From DATDAH01 sp963845425 (GTDB lineage Bacteria; Actinomycetota; Acidimicrobiia; Acidimicrobiales; DATDAH01), in contig CAWJSC010000010.1 of NCBI GenBank assembly GCA_963845425.1, positions 836,657 to 900,656 on the forward strand: a stretch of 64,000 nt of DNA, given 5' to 3'. Of this stretch, positions 9,719 to 18,356 are shown piece after piece. Made by a program: the position numbers and the translations under genes. How positions within the stretch are numbered: the first letter of the stretch is position 1; each line of letters opens with the position of its first letter. The notes under the pieces are model-generated. The model searched no databases. It was not told where the DNA came from and saw only the letters and a program-made list of their open reading frames with translations.

Positions 9719-11659
9719 ATGGCGCAGCCCCCTCCGCCCCCGCCGCCCCCGCCGCTGAGCGGCCACGACGCCGACGGCAAGTCCGGCGCCTCCACCCAGT
9801 GGCCCCGTTGGTCCCTGTGGATCCTGGTCGGGGTCATCCTGGCCTCGTTCCTGCTCACCACCGTGCTCGGCGGTGAGGACGGCGAGAGCATCGCCTACGA
9901 CGACTTCATCCAGCAGGCGGGTGAGGGCCAGGTCACCTCGATCACCTTCGACAACAACAACGCCAAGATCACCGGCGAGTTCGACGACGGCTCCACCTTC
10001 ACCACCACCGGGCCGCTCCAGAGCGGCATCCCGGAGGAAGACCTCGCGACCCTGCGGGCCAACGACGTCGAGATCACCTATGAGACGCCGACCCCCAACC
10101 CCCTCTGGAGCATCCTCTCCTTCGCGCTGCCGATCATCCTGATCATCGGCTTCTTCTGGTGGATGAGCCGCCGGGCCCAGAACCAGATGGGCGGGATCAT
10201 GTCCATCGGCCGCTCGCGGGCCAAGACCTACTCCACCGAGCGCCCGGGCACGACCTTCGACGACGTCGCCGGCTATGACGGGGTGAAGCAGGAGATCACC
10301 GAGGTGGTCGACTTCCTGAAGTACCCCGAGCGCTTCCGGGACATCGGCGCCCGCATCCCCAAGGGCATCCTGCTGGTCGGTCCCCCCGGGACCGGTAAGA
10401 CCCTCATCGCCCGGGCCGTGGCCGGCGAGGCCGGCGTGCCCTTCCTGTCGGTGACGGGCTCGGACTTCATGGAGATGTTCGTGGGCGTCGGCGCCAGCCG
10501 GGTCCGGGACCTCTTCCAGTCGGCCCGCAAGATGGGCCGGGCCATCATCTTCGTGGACGAGATCGACAGCATCGGCCGCAAGCGGGGCGCCGGACTGGGC
10601 GGCGGCCACGACGAACGGGAGCAGACGCTCAACCAGATGCTGTCGGAGATGGACGGCTTCGAGGCCACCGAGGGCATCGTCATGATCGGAGCCACGAACC
10701 GGCCGGACATCCTGGACTCCGCCCTCCTGCGCCCCGGGCGCTTCGACCGCCAGGTCACCGTCCCCCTGCCCGAGCTGGAAGACCGCAAGTCCATCCTCGC
10801 CGTGCACGCCACCCACAAGCGACTCGCCGACGACGTCGATCTGGACACCGTGGCCCGGGGCACGCCCGGCATGAGCGGCGCCGATCTGGCCAACCTGGTC
10901 AACGAGGCGGCCCTCTTCGCCGTCCGGGACGGCGAGGACGCCATCTACATGCGCCACTTCGAGATGGCGCGGGACCGGGTGCTGATGGGTCAGCGTCGGG
11001 ACTCCATGGCCCTCTCCGACGCGGAGAAGGAGGCCATCGCCTACCACGAAGCCGGCCACGCCGTCTGCGCGGCGGTGCTCGAACACGCCGACCCCGTGCA
11101 CAAGGTCACGATCCTGCCCACGGGCATGGCCCTGGGCGTCACCCAGCAGTTGCCCGTCGAGGAGCGCCACATCCACCGCCAGGACTACATCGAGGACACC
11201 CTCGTGGTCCGCATGGGCGGCCGCATCGCCGAGGAGCTGGTCTTCGGCGTCTACTCCACCGGCGCCAACAACGACCTGGTGGGCAGCACCGAGCTGGCCC
11301 GCAAGATGGTCCGCGAGTGGGGCATGAGCGAGCGCATCGGGCCCATGGCCTGGGGCAACCAGGGCCAGGTGTTCCTCGGCGAAGACCTCATGCACACCCG
11401 GGACTACAGCGACGACACCGCCCGGATCATCGACGAGGAGGTCGAGCAGATCCTGCGGGACCAGGAAGGTCGTTGCCGGGAGACCCTCACCGAGCATCGC
11501 AACGGCCTCGATCTCGTGGCCCGGGCCCTGCTCGAGCACGAGACGATCGACGGCAAGGAAGTCGAGCGACTCATCGGCGTGGCGGCCAACGGTCACGGCA
11601 GCAATGGTGCCGGCGAGCCCGTGTCGGTCCCGGAGGACCGCCTGGAGCCCCCGACCTAG
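9719..11659 (+). CDS. ftsH: ATP-dependent zinc metalloprotease FtsH
   Basis: 646-residue membrane-anchored AAA+ protease that degrades misfolded membrane and some soluble proteins. A run of nine prolines (residues 4-12) opens the cytoplasmic N-terminus, followed by a membrane span near 31-51, an extracytoplasmic domain, and a second span near 135-155. The AAA domain has Walker A GPPGTGKT, Walker B IIFVDEID and the second region of homology ending RPGRFDR. The zinc site is YHEAGHAV in the peptidase domain. The 3' end overlaps the convergent thioredoxin-like gene by 4 nt. A long antisense reading frame over the whole gene is treated as non-coding. Confidence 0.98.
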   Translation: MAQPPPPPPPPPLSGHDADGKSGASTQWPRWSLWILVGVILASFLLTTVLGGEDGESIAYDDFIQQAGEGQVTSITFDNNNAKITGEFDDGSTFTTTGPLQSGIPEEDLATLRANDVEITYETPTPNPLWSILSFALPIILIIGFFWWMSRRAQNQMGGIMSIGRSRAKTYSTERPGTTFDDVAGYDGVKQEITEVVDFLKYPERFRDIGARIPKGILLVGPPGTGKTLIARAVAGEAGVPFLSVTGSDFMEMFVGVGASRVRDLFQSARKMGRAIIFVDEIDSIGRKRGAGLGGGHDEREQTLNQMLSEMDGFEATEGIVMIGATNRPDILDSALLRPGRFDRQVTVPLPELEDRKSILAVHATHKRLADDVDLDTVARGTPGMSGADLANLVNEAALFAVRDGEDAIYMRHFEMARDRVLMGQRRDSMALSDAEKEAIAYHEAGHAVCAAVLEHADPVHKVTILPTGMALGVTQQLPVEERHIHRQDYIEDTLVVRMGGRIAEELVFGVYSTGANNDLVGSTELARKMVREWGMSERIGPMAWGNQGQVFLGEDLMHTRDYSDDTARIIDEEVEQILRDQEGRCRETLTEHRNGLDLVARALLEHETIDGKEVERLIGVAANGHGSNGAGEPVSVPEDRLEPPT

Positions 11660-12138
11660 ACCCTCGGCTCGTCCGCCGGAGGGTCACCGCCCTGACCCCC
11701 ACCACAGCCCGGGGGCACCGATCCCGGCGCACGGGCCTCGGCCACCGCGGCCCAGAGGTGGGTGGCGGTGACCGGGCCGAGGAACGACCTGGCCACGCCG
11801 CCCTCGGCATCGCAGACGATCGTCGTGGGCACGGCGTCGATGCCGTAGCGCCCGTGCAGCGTGGCGTCCCGCGTCGCCTCGACCTCCTGGGTGGCCACGG
11901 CCGGCGACTCCAGGTGGCGGGCCACCTCCCAGGTGGCGGCGCAGGTGGCACAGGTGGCCGAGGTGAACACCACGACCAGCCAGGCGGCGTCGGGACGGGA
12001 GAAGTCGGCCCGCGCGACCCCGGTCGGGACGTGGTGGCGCTCCACCACCGGCTCGACACCCGGCCGCCGTCGCTGCAGGACGTAGGCCACGAGGGCCACG
12101 ACGACCGCCAGCGCGACCGCCAGCAGCAACCGGCTCAT
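11656..12138 (-). CDS. Membrane-anchored thioredoxin-like protein
   Basis: About 160 residues. One N-terminal membrane helix (LLLAVALAVVVALVAYVL) is followed by an extracytoplasmic thioredoxin-like domain with VVFTSATCATCAATW, a CATC active-site motif in the CxxC position, and the cis-proline loop AVPTTIV. It is probably an extracytoplasmic disulfide oxidoreductase. The ATG at 12138 overlaps the DUF5719 stop (TGATG), so this is the last gene of a three-gene operon. The tail is Gly/Pro-rich. An alternative TTG one codon upstream is less likely. Confidence 0.82.
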   Translation of the reverse strand: MSRLLLAVALAVVVALVAYVLQRRRPGVEPVVERHHVPTGVARADFSRPDAAWLVVVFTSATCATCAATWEVARHLESPAVATQEVEATRDATLHGRYGIDAVPTTIVCDAEGGVARSFLGPVTATHLWAAVAEARAPGSVPPGCGGGQGGDPPADEPRV

Positions 12139-13787
12139 CAACCGAAGGGCGCAGGTGGCTCGGACACGGAGCCGGCCAGGGGAACGGCTATGGCCCCTGA
12201 CGAGTCGGACGGCTCTCCGATCACCATCCGGCGCTCGATGCTCACCGGCCCGTCGGCCTCCACCAGGAGAGCTACGTCCGAACCCAGGCCGAGCTCGTCC
12301 AGGGTCACCACGAGGCGACCGGCGGGCGGCACCTCGAGGTCGGTGGCCGTCGGGGACTCCCCCAGGGTCCCACCGTCCAGGGAGCGGAAGGTGACCCGCA
12401 CCGGCGTGCTCCCAGACGGGTTGGCCACGACGATCGACTGGTCGGGCGACGACGCGGCGATGACCGCCGAGCTCATGAGGAGCGGGGCGCCGAACATCAG
12501 GTCGAAGCCGGGGCGGCCGGTCGTGTCGTCGCCCTCGATGATGCGCTCGGCCACCACGGGGACCTCGTTGACCGAGACCACCCGGGCGCCGTGGCGCAGC
12601 ACGCTCTCGCCCTCGGCGGCGCCGAGCGCGGTGCCGATGCGTTCCTCGTCCTGGACGGCGACCTCCTGGTAGCCCTCCGGGGGGATGGTCAGGCCGAAGG
12701 GCTCGATGGCGCCGAACCGGTCGACCTCATCGGGCTCGAGGACGAGGTCGATCTCGGCGGCGGTGTCTCCCGGGTTGTAGATCACGAAGGTCTCGCGGAC
12801 CCCCTCGGCCACGACGCCGTCCGGGAAGTACCAGGTCGTGGCGGGCCGCGGCGCCCCGGCTGACACATCCAGGCCACGGCTGCCTTCGGAGCCGTCGAGA
12901 TCGAGCAGGCGGTTGACCACGAGGCGGCCCGAGCGGGCCACGATCGACACCGACACATGGTCCCGCCGCGTCACCAGCTCGCCGATGTCCTCGACGACCA
13001 GGGACTGGGCCGGAACGGCGTAGGCCTCGAACTCGATGGGCGTGCGCAGGTCCTCCTCGGTGCGGAAGGTCACATCGACCACCGCGGGATCCGGGAAGGG
13101 GTTGAAGAAGGCAAGGGTCTCGACTGCGTCCGCTGTCGTGCGCCCGGAAGCGAAGAACCACGCGTCGGCCGCCTGCGTCGTGCAGGGGCTGACATCAGCG
13201 CCGTTCGGCCCGTCCACCCGCTGCTCCACCGAGATCGCCCCGCCGGGCAGCTCGACCAGGGCGGCGGCGTAGGGCGCCTCGACCTCGTCGGCCAGGCGCA
13301 GCTCGACCCGGTCCCGGGCCGGCACCGTCAGGTCCACCGCCACCGGCTCCTCGGTCAGGGGCGGGGCCGTCGCGGTCGTCGACGGGGTCGTGCCCTCGGT
13401 CGTCGACGGGGTCGTGCCCTCAGTCGTCGTCGCCGCCTCAGTCGTCGTCGTCGTGTCCGGCGTCTCGGCCGTGTCCTCCTGGATCACGATCTGGGACGGA
13501 ATCGACGGGAAGATGGTGGCCGACCCGTTGAGCTCGCGATCGGTGGCGTTGGCCACGATGACGGTCGTGTCGGCCCGGCCGTCGGCCGACGCCGTGCCCC
13601 CGGCGCAGTACCAGGTGCTGGTCAGGGCGTCCTCGGGCGCGCTCACGGGCAGGTAGCCCTGCGCTTCGAGGGGCGTCGTGGCGTCCTCGCTGGAGGACTG
13701 CTCGCGCTCGTGGTCGCGGTCCACGACCCATGCCCCGGCGAGCAGGGCGACGAGGATCACCACCGCGGGCCAACGGGAGAAGGTCAC
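12138..13787 (-). CDS. DUF5719-family secreted or membrane-anchored protein
   Basis: 549 residues with an N-terminal signal anchor (VVILVALLAGAWVV) and a large extracytoplasmic beta-rich region containing repeated segments of the type TWYFPDG / FVIYNPGD / VANPSGSTPVRV. This pattern matches DUF5719, an actinobacterial envelope protein family encoded next to a large GT2/membrane protein as here. A Thr/Glu/Ser/Pro linker at about residues 115-140 contains a short tandem repeat. The GTG start overlaps the upstream stop by 4 nt. The function is unknown; an accessory role to the neighbouring glycosyltransferase is inferred from conserved linkage. Confidence 0.78.
   Translation of the reverse strand: MTFSRWPAVVILVALLAGAWVVDRDHEREQSSSEDATTPLEAQGYLPVSAPEDALTSTWYCAGGTASADGRADTTVIVANATDRELNGSATIFPSIPSQIVIQEDTAETPDTTTTTEAATTTEGTTPSTTEGTTPSTTATAPPLTEEPVAVDLTVPARDRVELRLADEVEAPYAAALVELPGGAISVEQRVDGPNGADVSPCTTQAADAWFFASGRTTADAVETLAFFNPFPDPAVVDVTFRTEEDLRTPIEFEAYAVPAQSLVVEDIGELVTRRDHVSVSIVARSGRLVVNRLLDLDGSEGSRGLDVSAGAPRPATTWYFPDGVVAEGVRETFVIYNPGDTAAEIDLVLEPDEVDRFGAIEPFGLTIPPEGYQEVAVQDEERIGTALGAAEGESVLRHGARVVSVNEVPVVAERIIEGDDTTGRPGFDLMFGAPLLMSSAVIAASSPDQSIVVANPSGSTPVRVTFRSLDGGTLGESPTATDLEVPPAGRLVVTLDELGLGSDVALLVEADGPVSIERRMVIGEPSDSSGAIAVPLAGSVSEPPAPFG
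13375..13422 (-). repeat. 24-bp tandem repeat, two units, in the DUF5719 linker
   Basis: Two adjacent 24-bp units differ at one base and encode a repeated TTPSTTEG-type octapeptide. This is a Thr/Ser-rich extracytoplasmic linker likely to vary in length between strains. Confidence 0.8.
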
Positions 13788-16700
13788 GAGCTCGGCTCCC
13801 GACGTCGATGCGCCCCGGCCGGCCGTCGCACCCGGGAGATGACGAACAGCCAGAGCCCGGCCTGGACGGCGAGGAAGATCCAGCGGGTGACCGGCCGGTC
13901 GTAGGACAGGGTCGCGGTCCCCCCGCGGGGCAGGTCGAAGGCGTTGGCCCAGCCGAACACCGTCCGGCGATCGGCCTCCTCACCGTCCACCTCGAGCTGC
14001 CAGCCCGAGGTGGGGCCCGCGGCCAGATAGAGCTCGCCCTCGCCGTCCACGGGCCCCCGGAAGGTCGTCGGCCCCCGCTCGTCGCCCAGGGCGGGCGTGG
14101 CCGCACCGAAGTCGGTGGCGGCGGCCGCGGCCAAGGCCTCCTCGGGGCTCACGTCCTCCGAGCCCAGGGCACCCGCCTCGGAGTCGGGCAGTAGGGCCCG
14201 GGTGGGGATCCAGGCCGCGTTCTCATAGAGCGTGACAGCCGGGTTCACGTTGATCTGCACGAGGTCGAGCTGGCTGGAGAGCGCATCGCGGACCGCGGGG
14301 TCCAGCGGGAACTCCTCCTCGGCGAAGGGCTGGGGGGCCAGGCGCTCGGGCACGACGATGTAGCGGATGCCCATGGGACCGAGGAGGTCACCCAGGCGGT
14401 TGGTCTCGCGGTCGGTGGCGGTGCGCAGGGCCTCGGCCAGGATCTCCGTCCCGCCGTCGGTACTCCCGGGGAAGAGCTCGGTGACGTCCGGTAGCCCGTT
14501 GTCCGAGGTGGCGTACGCGGTGTCCTCAGAGAGGCGCCACCCGGTGAGAGGCAGCACGTCGGGATCACCGAGCCACAAGACCCGGAACGGGGCGTCCTCC
14601 TCCTCGGCCTGCAGGAAGCTGAGGGCGACGTCGAAGTCGTTGCGGGGCAGGTACCAGCGGCCATTGCCCGTCGCCGCCAGGAAGGGGCCGAGGCCGACGA
14701 ACAGGGCGACCACGCCGATGACCAGGCCGAGCTGGCGCCAACTGAAACCCTTGCCGATCACGTCCCGTTCGAAGGACACCGCAGCCAGGCCGGCGGCCAT
14801 GGCGATGCCGGCCGCCGCGGGGGCCAGGAGCACCTCGGGGGCGGGCAGGGCGACCGGCGACCAGCCCGCCTCCCCCACCCAGAGAAGGCCCCAGCCCACG
14901 ACGGCCACGGCCCAGACCCGGATCGTCCAGGCGGCCCGCCACTCCCGGCCGATCACGAGGGGCACCGCGGCGAGCGCCAGAAAAGCGAAGCCGGCCAGTC
15001 CGGCGCCCACCGGTCCGGACTCGAAGCGCAGGATCTCCGGCACGGTGAGGACGCCGGACCCGTCCCGGATCCCCCCGAGGGTGGTCCAGTCGGTGGCCGA
15101 GCCGAGGAAGTCGAGGCTCCAGGGGATGTGGAGCACCACGGCGACCCCGGCCCCCATGAGGCCGGTCAGCACCACCCGGCCTGCCGCACCGGGCTGACCG
15201 GTCAGCACGATCCCCAGCGCCAGGCCGAGGGCCATCACGATCACGACGAACACGAGCATGGGCAGGAACATGGCCCCCACCGCAGTGACGAGGCCGAGGG
15301 CCAGTCCGGCCTGGACGAAGGTTCGGCCCTCGCCCTCGAATGGCTCCAGGTGGCTGACCTGGACGAGGCCGCGGAGCAGGAACGGCGCCGCAGCGTAAGC
15401 CACCAGGCCCCGCAGGGAGCCGTCGGCCAGGGCGTTGTAGGCCACCGGCGACGCCACGTAGACGACCAGGGTCGTGACCCGGCCGTACGTGGAGTCGGTG
15501 TCCCGCAGCAGGCGCCACGCCCCGAAGCCCCCGAGGGGGATCAACCCGAGGATGAACACGGTGCGGGCCAGGCCCATCACGGTGAGGAACAGCGTTCCCC
15601 AGACAGCCAGCCCGGCGAAGGCCGTCGGGGCCGGGGCGTCGGAGCCGAGGCCGGCAGATCGCCAGCCGGAGAAGAACTCGTTCCACAGTTCGCTGGGGCC
15701 ACCGGGGAAGGGCGCCAACTCCCCGACGGCGGGGATCGAGCGGGTGATCAGATGGCGGCTGCCGATCAGCAGCAGCAGGCCGAGCAGGACCCACACGGCC
15801 GTCGAGATGCCGCTCGGGCCGGAGCGGACGAAATCGACCACCCCCTGGCGGACGGTGGTCACCGCCGAGCGCCGTTCGTCCGGGCGGTCGCGGTGCTGAA
15901 AGGCCTGGACCCGGGCCAGGCCCCGCACCTGCAGCGCCCGCAGGTCGTGGTCCGAGGTCCGGCGCAGCTTCGCCAGTCGGCGGCGACGGCCGATCACCTG
16001 GGAGAACCGGGCCAGGTTCCACGTCCAGGCGCCAAGTGCGGCGCGGGCTCGGCCCCCTCGGGCCGTGAACAGCCCCGCGCCGAAGTCGATCAGCGACAGC
16101 ACAGCCAGCACCGGGGTCATCCAGAGCAGAGTGCCGAAGCTGTAACAGGTGAGCACCGTGCGCAGGCGGTGGCGTTCGGTGAGCCGGTGGGCGTCCAGGT
16201 CCGGACGGCGGTCGGGCAGGTCGGCGACATGGCGGACGTGGGCGGCGGGGGCCACGACCACCCGGGCGCCGGCCACGCGGGCCCGCCACCCCAGGTCGAG
16301 GTCCTCGCCGTAGAAGCTGATGGCGGCGTCGAAGCCGCCGAGGGTGGCGAACAGGTCGGCGCGGACCAGCTGGCAGCCTCCCGGGAGGTAGAAGACGTCC
16401 CGGACCGCGTCGTGCTGGCCCTGGTCGTACTCGCCCTCCTCCACGTAGGAGGAGGGATGGCCGATGCGGTCGACGGTCATCCCGACGGTCTGGAGCTGGC
16501 GGACGTCCTCCCAATCGGCCACCTTCGGGCCGACCAGACCGGCGTTGGAGCGCCCGGCCTCCTCGACGAGGGCGGTGACCGCGCCCGGGCTCAGGGCCAC
16601 GTCGTCGTGGCAGAAGAGCAGGTAGCTGGCCCCCTCCACGGTCTCCAGCACCTCGTTGGCCACCGCGCCGAAGCCGGGGTTGACATCGATCCGGCGCACG

Positions 16701-16918
16701 AACCCGCTCGGGCAGGCGGCGGCCACCCGTTGGGTCGGGTCCTCGCTGCTGCCGGCGTCGATGACCAGGACGGTGAGGTCCGGGTAGTCCTGGGCCGCGA
16801 GGGCGCGCAGGCTCTCCTCGAACCACGGACCGGGTTCGTGGGTCACCACGACCGCGACGACGGCGGGCGTGGTCGGACCGGGGGTAGACGCCGCGGCGTC
16901 GGCGGCGGGTTCGTCCAC
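13784..16918 (-). CDS. Giant GT2 glycosyltransferase with C-terminal polytopic membrane domain
   Basis: 1044 residues. Residues about 20-270 form a GT-A domain: VVVTHEPGPW, LTVLVIDAGS, FCHDDVAL (the DxD-like DD), FYLPGGCQLVRADLF and FYGEDLDLGWR (the ED acid pair). From about residue 270 come some 14-16 membrane helices with a soluble segment near residues 740-960. The architecture is that of the large actinobacterial envelope glycosyltransferases encoded beside DUF5719. Probable role: membrane-bound transfer of a rhamnosyl-like or other sugar in cell-wall glycan assembly. The GTG at 16918 lies 9 nt after TAGCCT. It is first gene of an operon with DUF5719 and the thioredoxin-like protein. Confidence 0.85.
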   Translation of the reverse strand: MDEPAADAAASTPGPTTPAVVAVVVTHEPGPWFEESLRALAAQDYPDLTVLVIDAGSSEDPTQRVAAACPSGFVRRIDVNPGFGAVANEVLETVEGASYLLFCHDDVALSPGAVTALVEEAGRSNAGLVGPKVADWEDVRQLQTVGMTVDRIGHPSSYVEEGEYDQGQHDAVRDVFYLPGGCQLVRADLFATLGGFDAAISFYGEDLDLGWRARVAGARVVVAPAAHVRHVADLPDRRPDLDAHRLTERHRLRTVLTCYSFGTLLWMTPVLAVLSLIDFGAGLFTARGGRARAALGAWTWNLARFSQVIGRRRRLAKLRRTSDHDLRALQVRGLARVQAFQHRDRPDERRSAVTTVRQGVVDFVRSGPSGISTAVWVLLGLLLLIGSRHLITRSIPAVGELAPFPGGPSELWNEFFSGWRSAGLGSDAPAPTAFAGLAVWGTLFLTVMGLARTVFILGLIPLGGFGAWRLLRDTDSTYGRVTTLVVYVASPVAYNALADGSLRGLVAYAAAPFLLRGLVQVSHLEPFEGEGRTFVQAGLALGLVTAVGAMFLPMLVFVVIVMALGLALGIVLTGQPGAAGRVVLTGLMGAGVAVVLHIPWSLDFLGSATDWTTLGGIRDGSGVLTVPEILRFESGPVGAGLAGFAFLALAAVPLVIGREWRAAWTIRVWAVAVVGWGLLWVGEAGWSPVALPAPEVLLAPAAAGIAMAAGLAAVSFERDVIGKGFSWRQLGLVIGVVALFVGLGPFLAATGNGRWYLPRNDFDVALSFLQAEEEDAPFRVLWLGDPDVLPLTGWRLSEDTAYATSDNGLPDVTELFPGSTDGGTEILAEALRTATDRETNRLGDLLGPMGIRYIVVPERLAPQPFAEEEFPLDPAVRDALSSQLDLVQINVNPAVTLYENAAWIPTRALLPDSEAGALGSEDVSPEEALAAAAATDFGAATPALGDERGPTTFRGPVDGEGELYLAAGPTSGWQLEVDGEEADRRTVFGWANAFDLPRGGTATLSYDRPVTRWIFLAVQAGLWLFVISRVRRPAGAHRRREPSS

Positions 16919-16927
16919 GATCCGCGC

Positions 16928-16933
16928 AGGCTA
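16928..16933 (-). promoter_or_regulatory. Putative -10 box TAGCCT for the giant GT2 gene
   Basis: TAGCCT on the minus strand, 9 nt before the GTG at 16918. The 124-nt gap to the plus-strand gene at 17043 holds both divergent promoters. Confidence 0.5.
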
Positions 16934-17029
16934 GCGGCGCGGTCCTCACCCCGGGGGGCACCCCGTAACCCGTTCGTCACATCCACGGGGCGGTGCCGCG
17001 TCGTCCCGATCGCCCGTTGTGACCACCGG

Positions 17030-17035
17030 TATCGT
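17030..17035 (+). promoter_or_regulatory. Putative -10 box TATCGT for the 59-residue protein
   Basis: TATCGT 7 nt before the ATG at 17043. No -35 hexamer is obvious. Confidence 0.5.
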
Positions 17036-17042
17036 GGGCGTC

Positions 17043-17222
17043 ATGTCGCCCTCCGCGCTGTTCACACCGCTGCGCAGCACCCTGGTCCTGGCCCGCGAGG
17101 CGCTCTACGTGACGGTGGGGGCCGGCGTCCTGGCGGTCCAGAAGGCGCAGGTGCAACGCCGGGAGTGGGAGCGCGAGATCGGTCGACGCTTCGCCGGTGC
17201 GGCGGGACCCGAACCCGGATGA
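17043..17222 (+). CDS. 59-residue protein of unknown function
   Basis: Starts MSPSALFTPLRSTLV; a central hydrophobic stretch (ALYVTVGAGVLAVQKAQVQ) may be an amphipathic or membrane-associated helix, followed by a charged helix RREWEREIGRRF. It overlaps the downstream GT4 gene by 4 nt (ATGA), which together with the promoter box upstream supports real translation. No family recognised; possibly a small membrane-associated partner of the GT4 enzyme. Confidence 0.6.
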   Translation: MSPSALFTPLRSTLVLAREALYVTVGAGVLAVQKAQVQRREWEREIGRRFAGAAGPEPG

Positions 17223-18346
17223 CCATCCGGGTCGCGGTCGACGCGACCCCCCTGCTCGACCAACCGACCGGGGTGGGCGGGGTGACGCGGGCCCTGCTCG
17301 AACGCCTCGGTCGCTCGGCCGAGGTCTCGGTGGTCGCGTTCTCGGTGTCCTGGCACGGTCGGGGCCGACTGCCCCACCTGGTCCCCGTCGGCGTGAAGGC
17401 GGCGCGGCGACCGATGGCCGCCCGACCCCTGCGCTGGGCCTGGGGACACGGCGCCTGGCCGCCCATCGAGCTGTGGACCGGACGGGTCGACGTCGTCCAC
17501 GGCCCCAACTTCGTCGTGCCCCCGGCCCGCCGGGCAGCGAGGGTCGTGACCGTCCACGACCTGACCGCGGTGCACCACCCCGAGCTGTGCACCGCCGACG
17601 TGCTCCACTACCCCGCCCTCCTGCGCGCGGCGGTCGCCGCCGGCGCCTGGGTACAGGTGCCGTCCGTCGCCGTCGCCGACGAGGTCATCGAGTACGTCGG
17701 AGCGGCGGCCGACCGGGTGGTCGTGGTGGCCAACGGTGTCGACGAGGTGCCGGCGGCCCCACCCGGCGCCGGCCGGGCCCGCGCCGGACGCGAGCGCTAC
17801 GTGCTGGCGCTGGGGACGCTGGAGCCCCGCAAGGACCTACCGACACTGGTCGCCGCTTTCGAACTGCTGGCCCATGACGACCCCGACATCGGCCTGGTCC
17901 TCGCCGGGGCGGACGGCTGGGGGGCCGAAGCCGTCCACACCGCGGTGGCCAACTCCCGCTACCGGGACCGAATCCGCCAGACCGGGTGGGTCGACGGACC
18001 GGCCCGCGCCGCGCTCCTCCGCGACGCCACGGTCCTGGCCTACCCCTCGCTCTACGAGGGCTTCGGGCTGCCCCCTCTCGAGGCCATGGGCGTCGGCGTG
18101 CCGGTCGTCAGCACGACGGTGGGGTCCATCCCCGAGGTCGTGGGCGACGCCGCCGACCTGGTGCCCCCGGCGGACCCCACCGCCCTGGCCGCCGCGTTGG
18201 CCCGTGTCCTCGTCGACGACGACCACCGAGCCGAGCTCGTGCGCCGGGGCCGGGAGCGGGTGAGCCGCTATTCATGGGACGCCTACGCGGACGCCATGAT
18301 CGACGTCTATCGGCGGGCGGCGAGTTCGCCCGGCGGCGCTCCGTAG
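17219..18346 (+). CDS. GT4-family glycosyltransferase (GT-B fold)
   Basis: 375 residues. The N-terminal Rossmann half has VAVDATPLLDQPTGVGGV and VVTVHDLTAVHHPE; the C-terminal half has LALGTLEPRKD, then the nucleotide-sugar-binding signature YPSLYEGFGLPPLEAM with the usual E-x7-E spacing. It probably transfers a mannosyl, rhamnosyl or related sugar from a nucleotide donor in surface glycan assembly. It is coupled to the small gene upstream and sits 10 nt before rmd. A diverged shard of this gene (about 84 nt) is found at 25776-25859. The much longer open frame upstream of the ATG is antisense to the GT2 gene. Confidence 0.93.
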   Translation: MTIRVAVDATPLLDQPTGVGGVTRALLERLGRSAEVSVVAFSVSWHGRGRLPHLVPVGVKAARRPMAARPLRWAWGHGAWPPIELWTGRVDVVHGPNFVVPPARRAARVVTVHDLTAVHHPELCTADVLHYPALLRAAVAAGAWVQVPSVAVADEVIEYVGAAADRVVVVANGVDEVPAAPPGAGRARAGRERYVLALGTLEPRKDLPTLVAAFELLAHDDPDIGLVLAGADGWGAEAVHTAVANSRYRDRIRQTGWVDGPARAALLRDATVLAYPSLYEGFGLPPLEAMGVGVPVVSTTVGSIPEVVGDAADLVPPADPTALAAALARVLVDDDHRAELVRRGRERVSRYSWDAYADAMIDVYRRAASSPGGAP

Positions 18347-18349
18347 ACT
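18344..18349 (+). promoter_or_regulatory. Possible -10 box TAGACT ahead of rmd
   Basis: TAGACT overlaps the stop codon of the GT4 gene and lies 7 nt before the GTG of rmd. The position fits the leaderless pattern, but the TAG stop itself supplies half of the motif, so the evidence is weaker here. Confidence 0.35.
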
Positions 18350-18356
18350 CCTGCCG

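Noticed and set aside
9668..11596. 642-residue frame antisense to ftsH
   Set aside because: ftsH is certain on the other strand and the antisense product matches nothing.
14565..16961. Long Arg/Pro/Gly-rich frame overlapping the giant GT2 gene
   Set aside because: Off-frame translation of the real gene; no domain and extreme Arg/Pro content.
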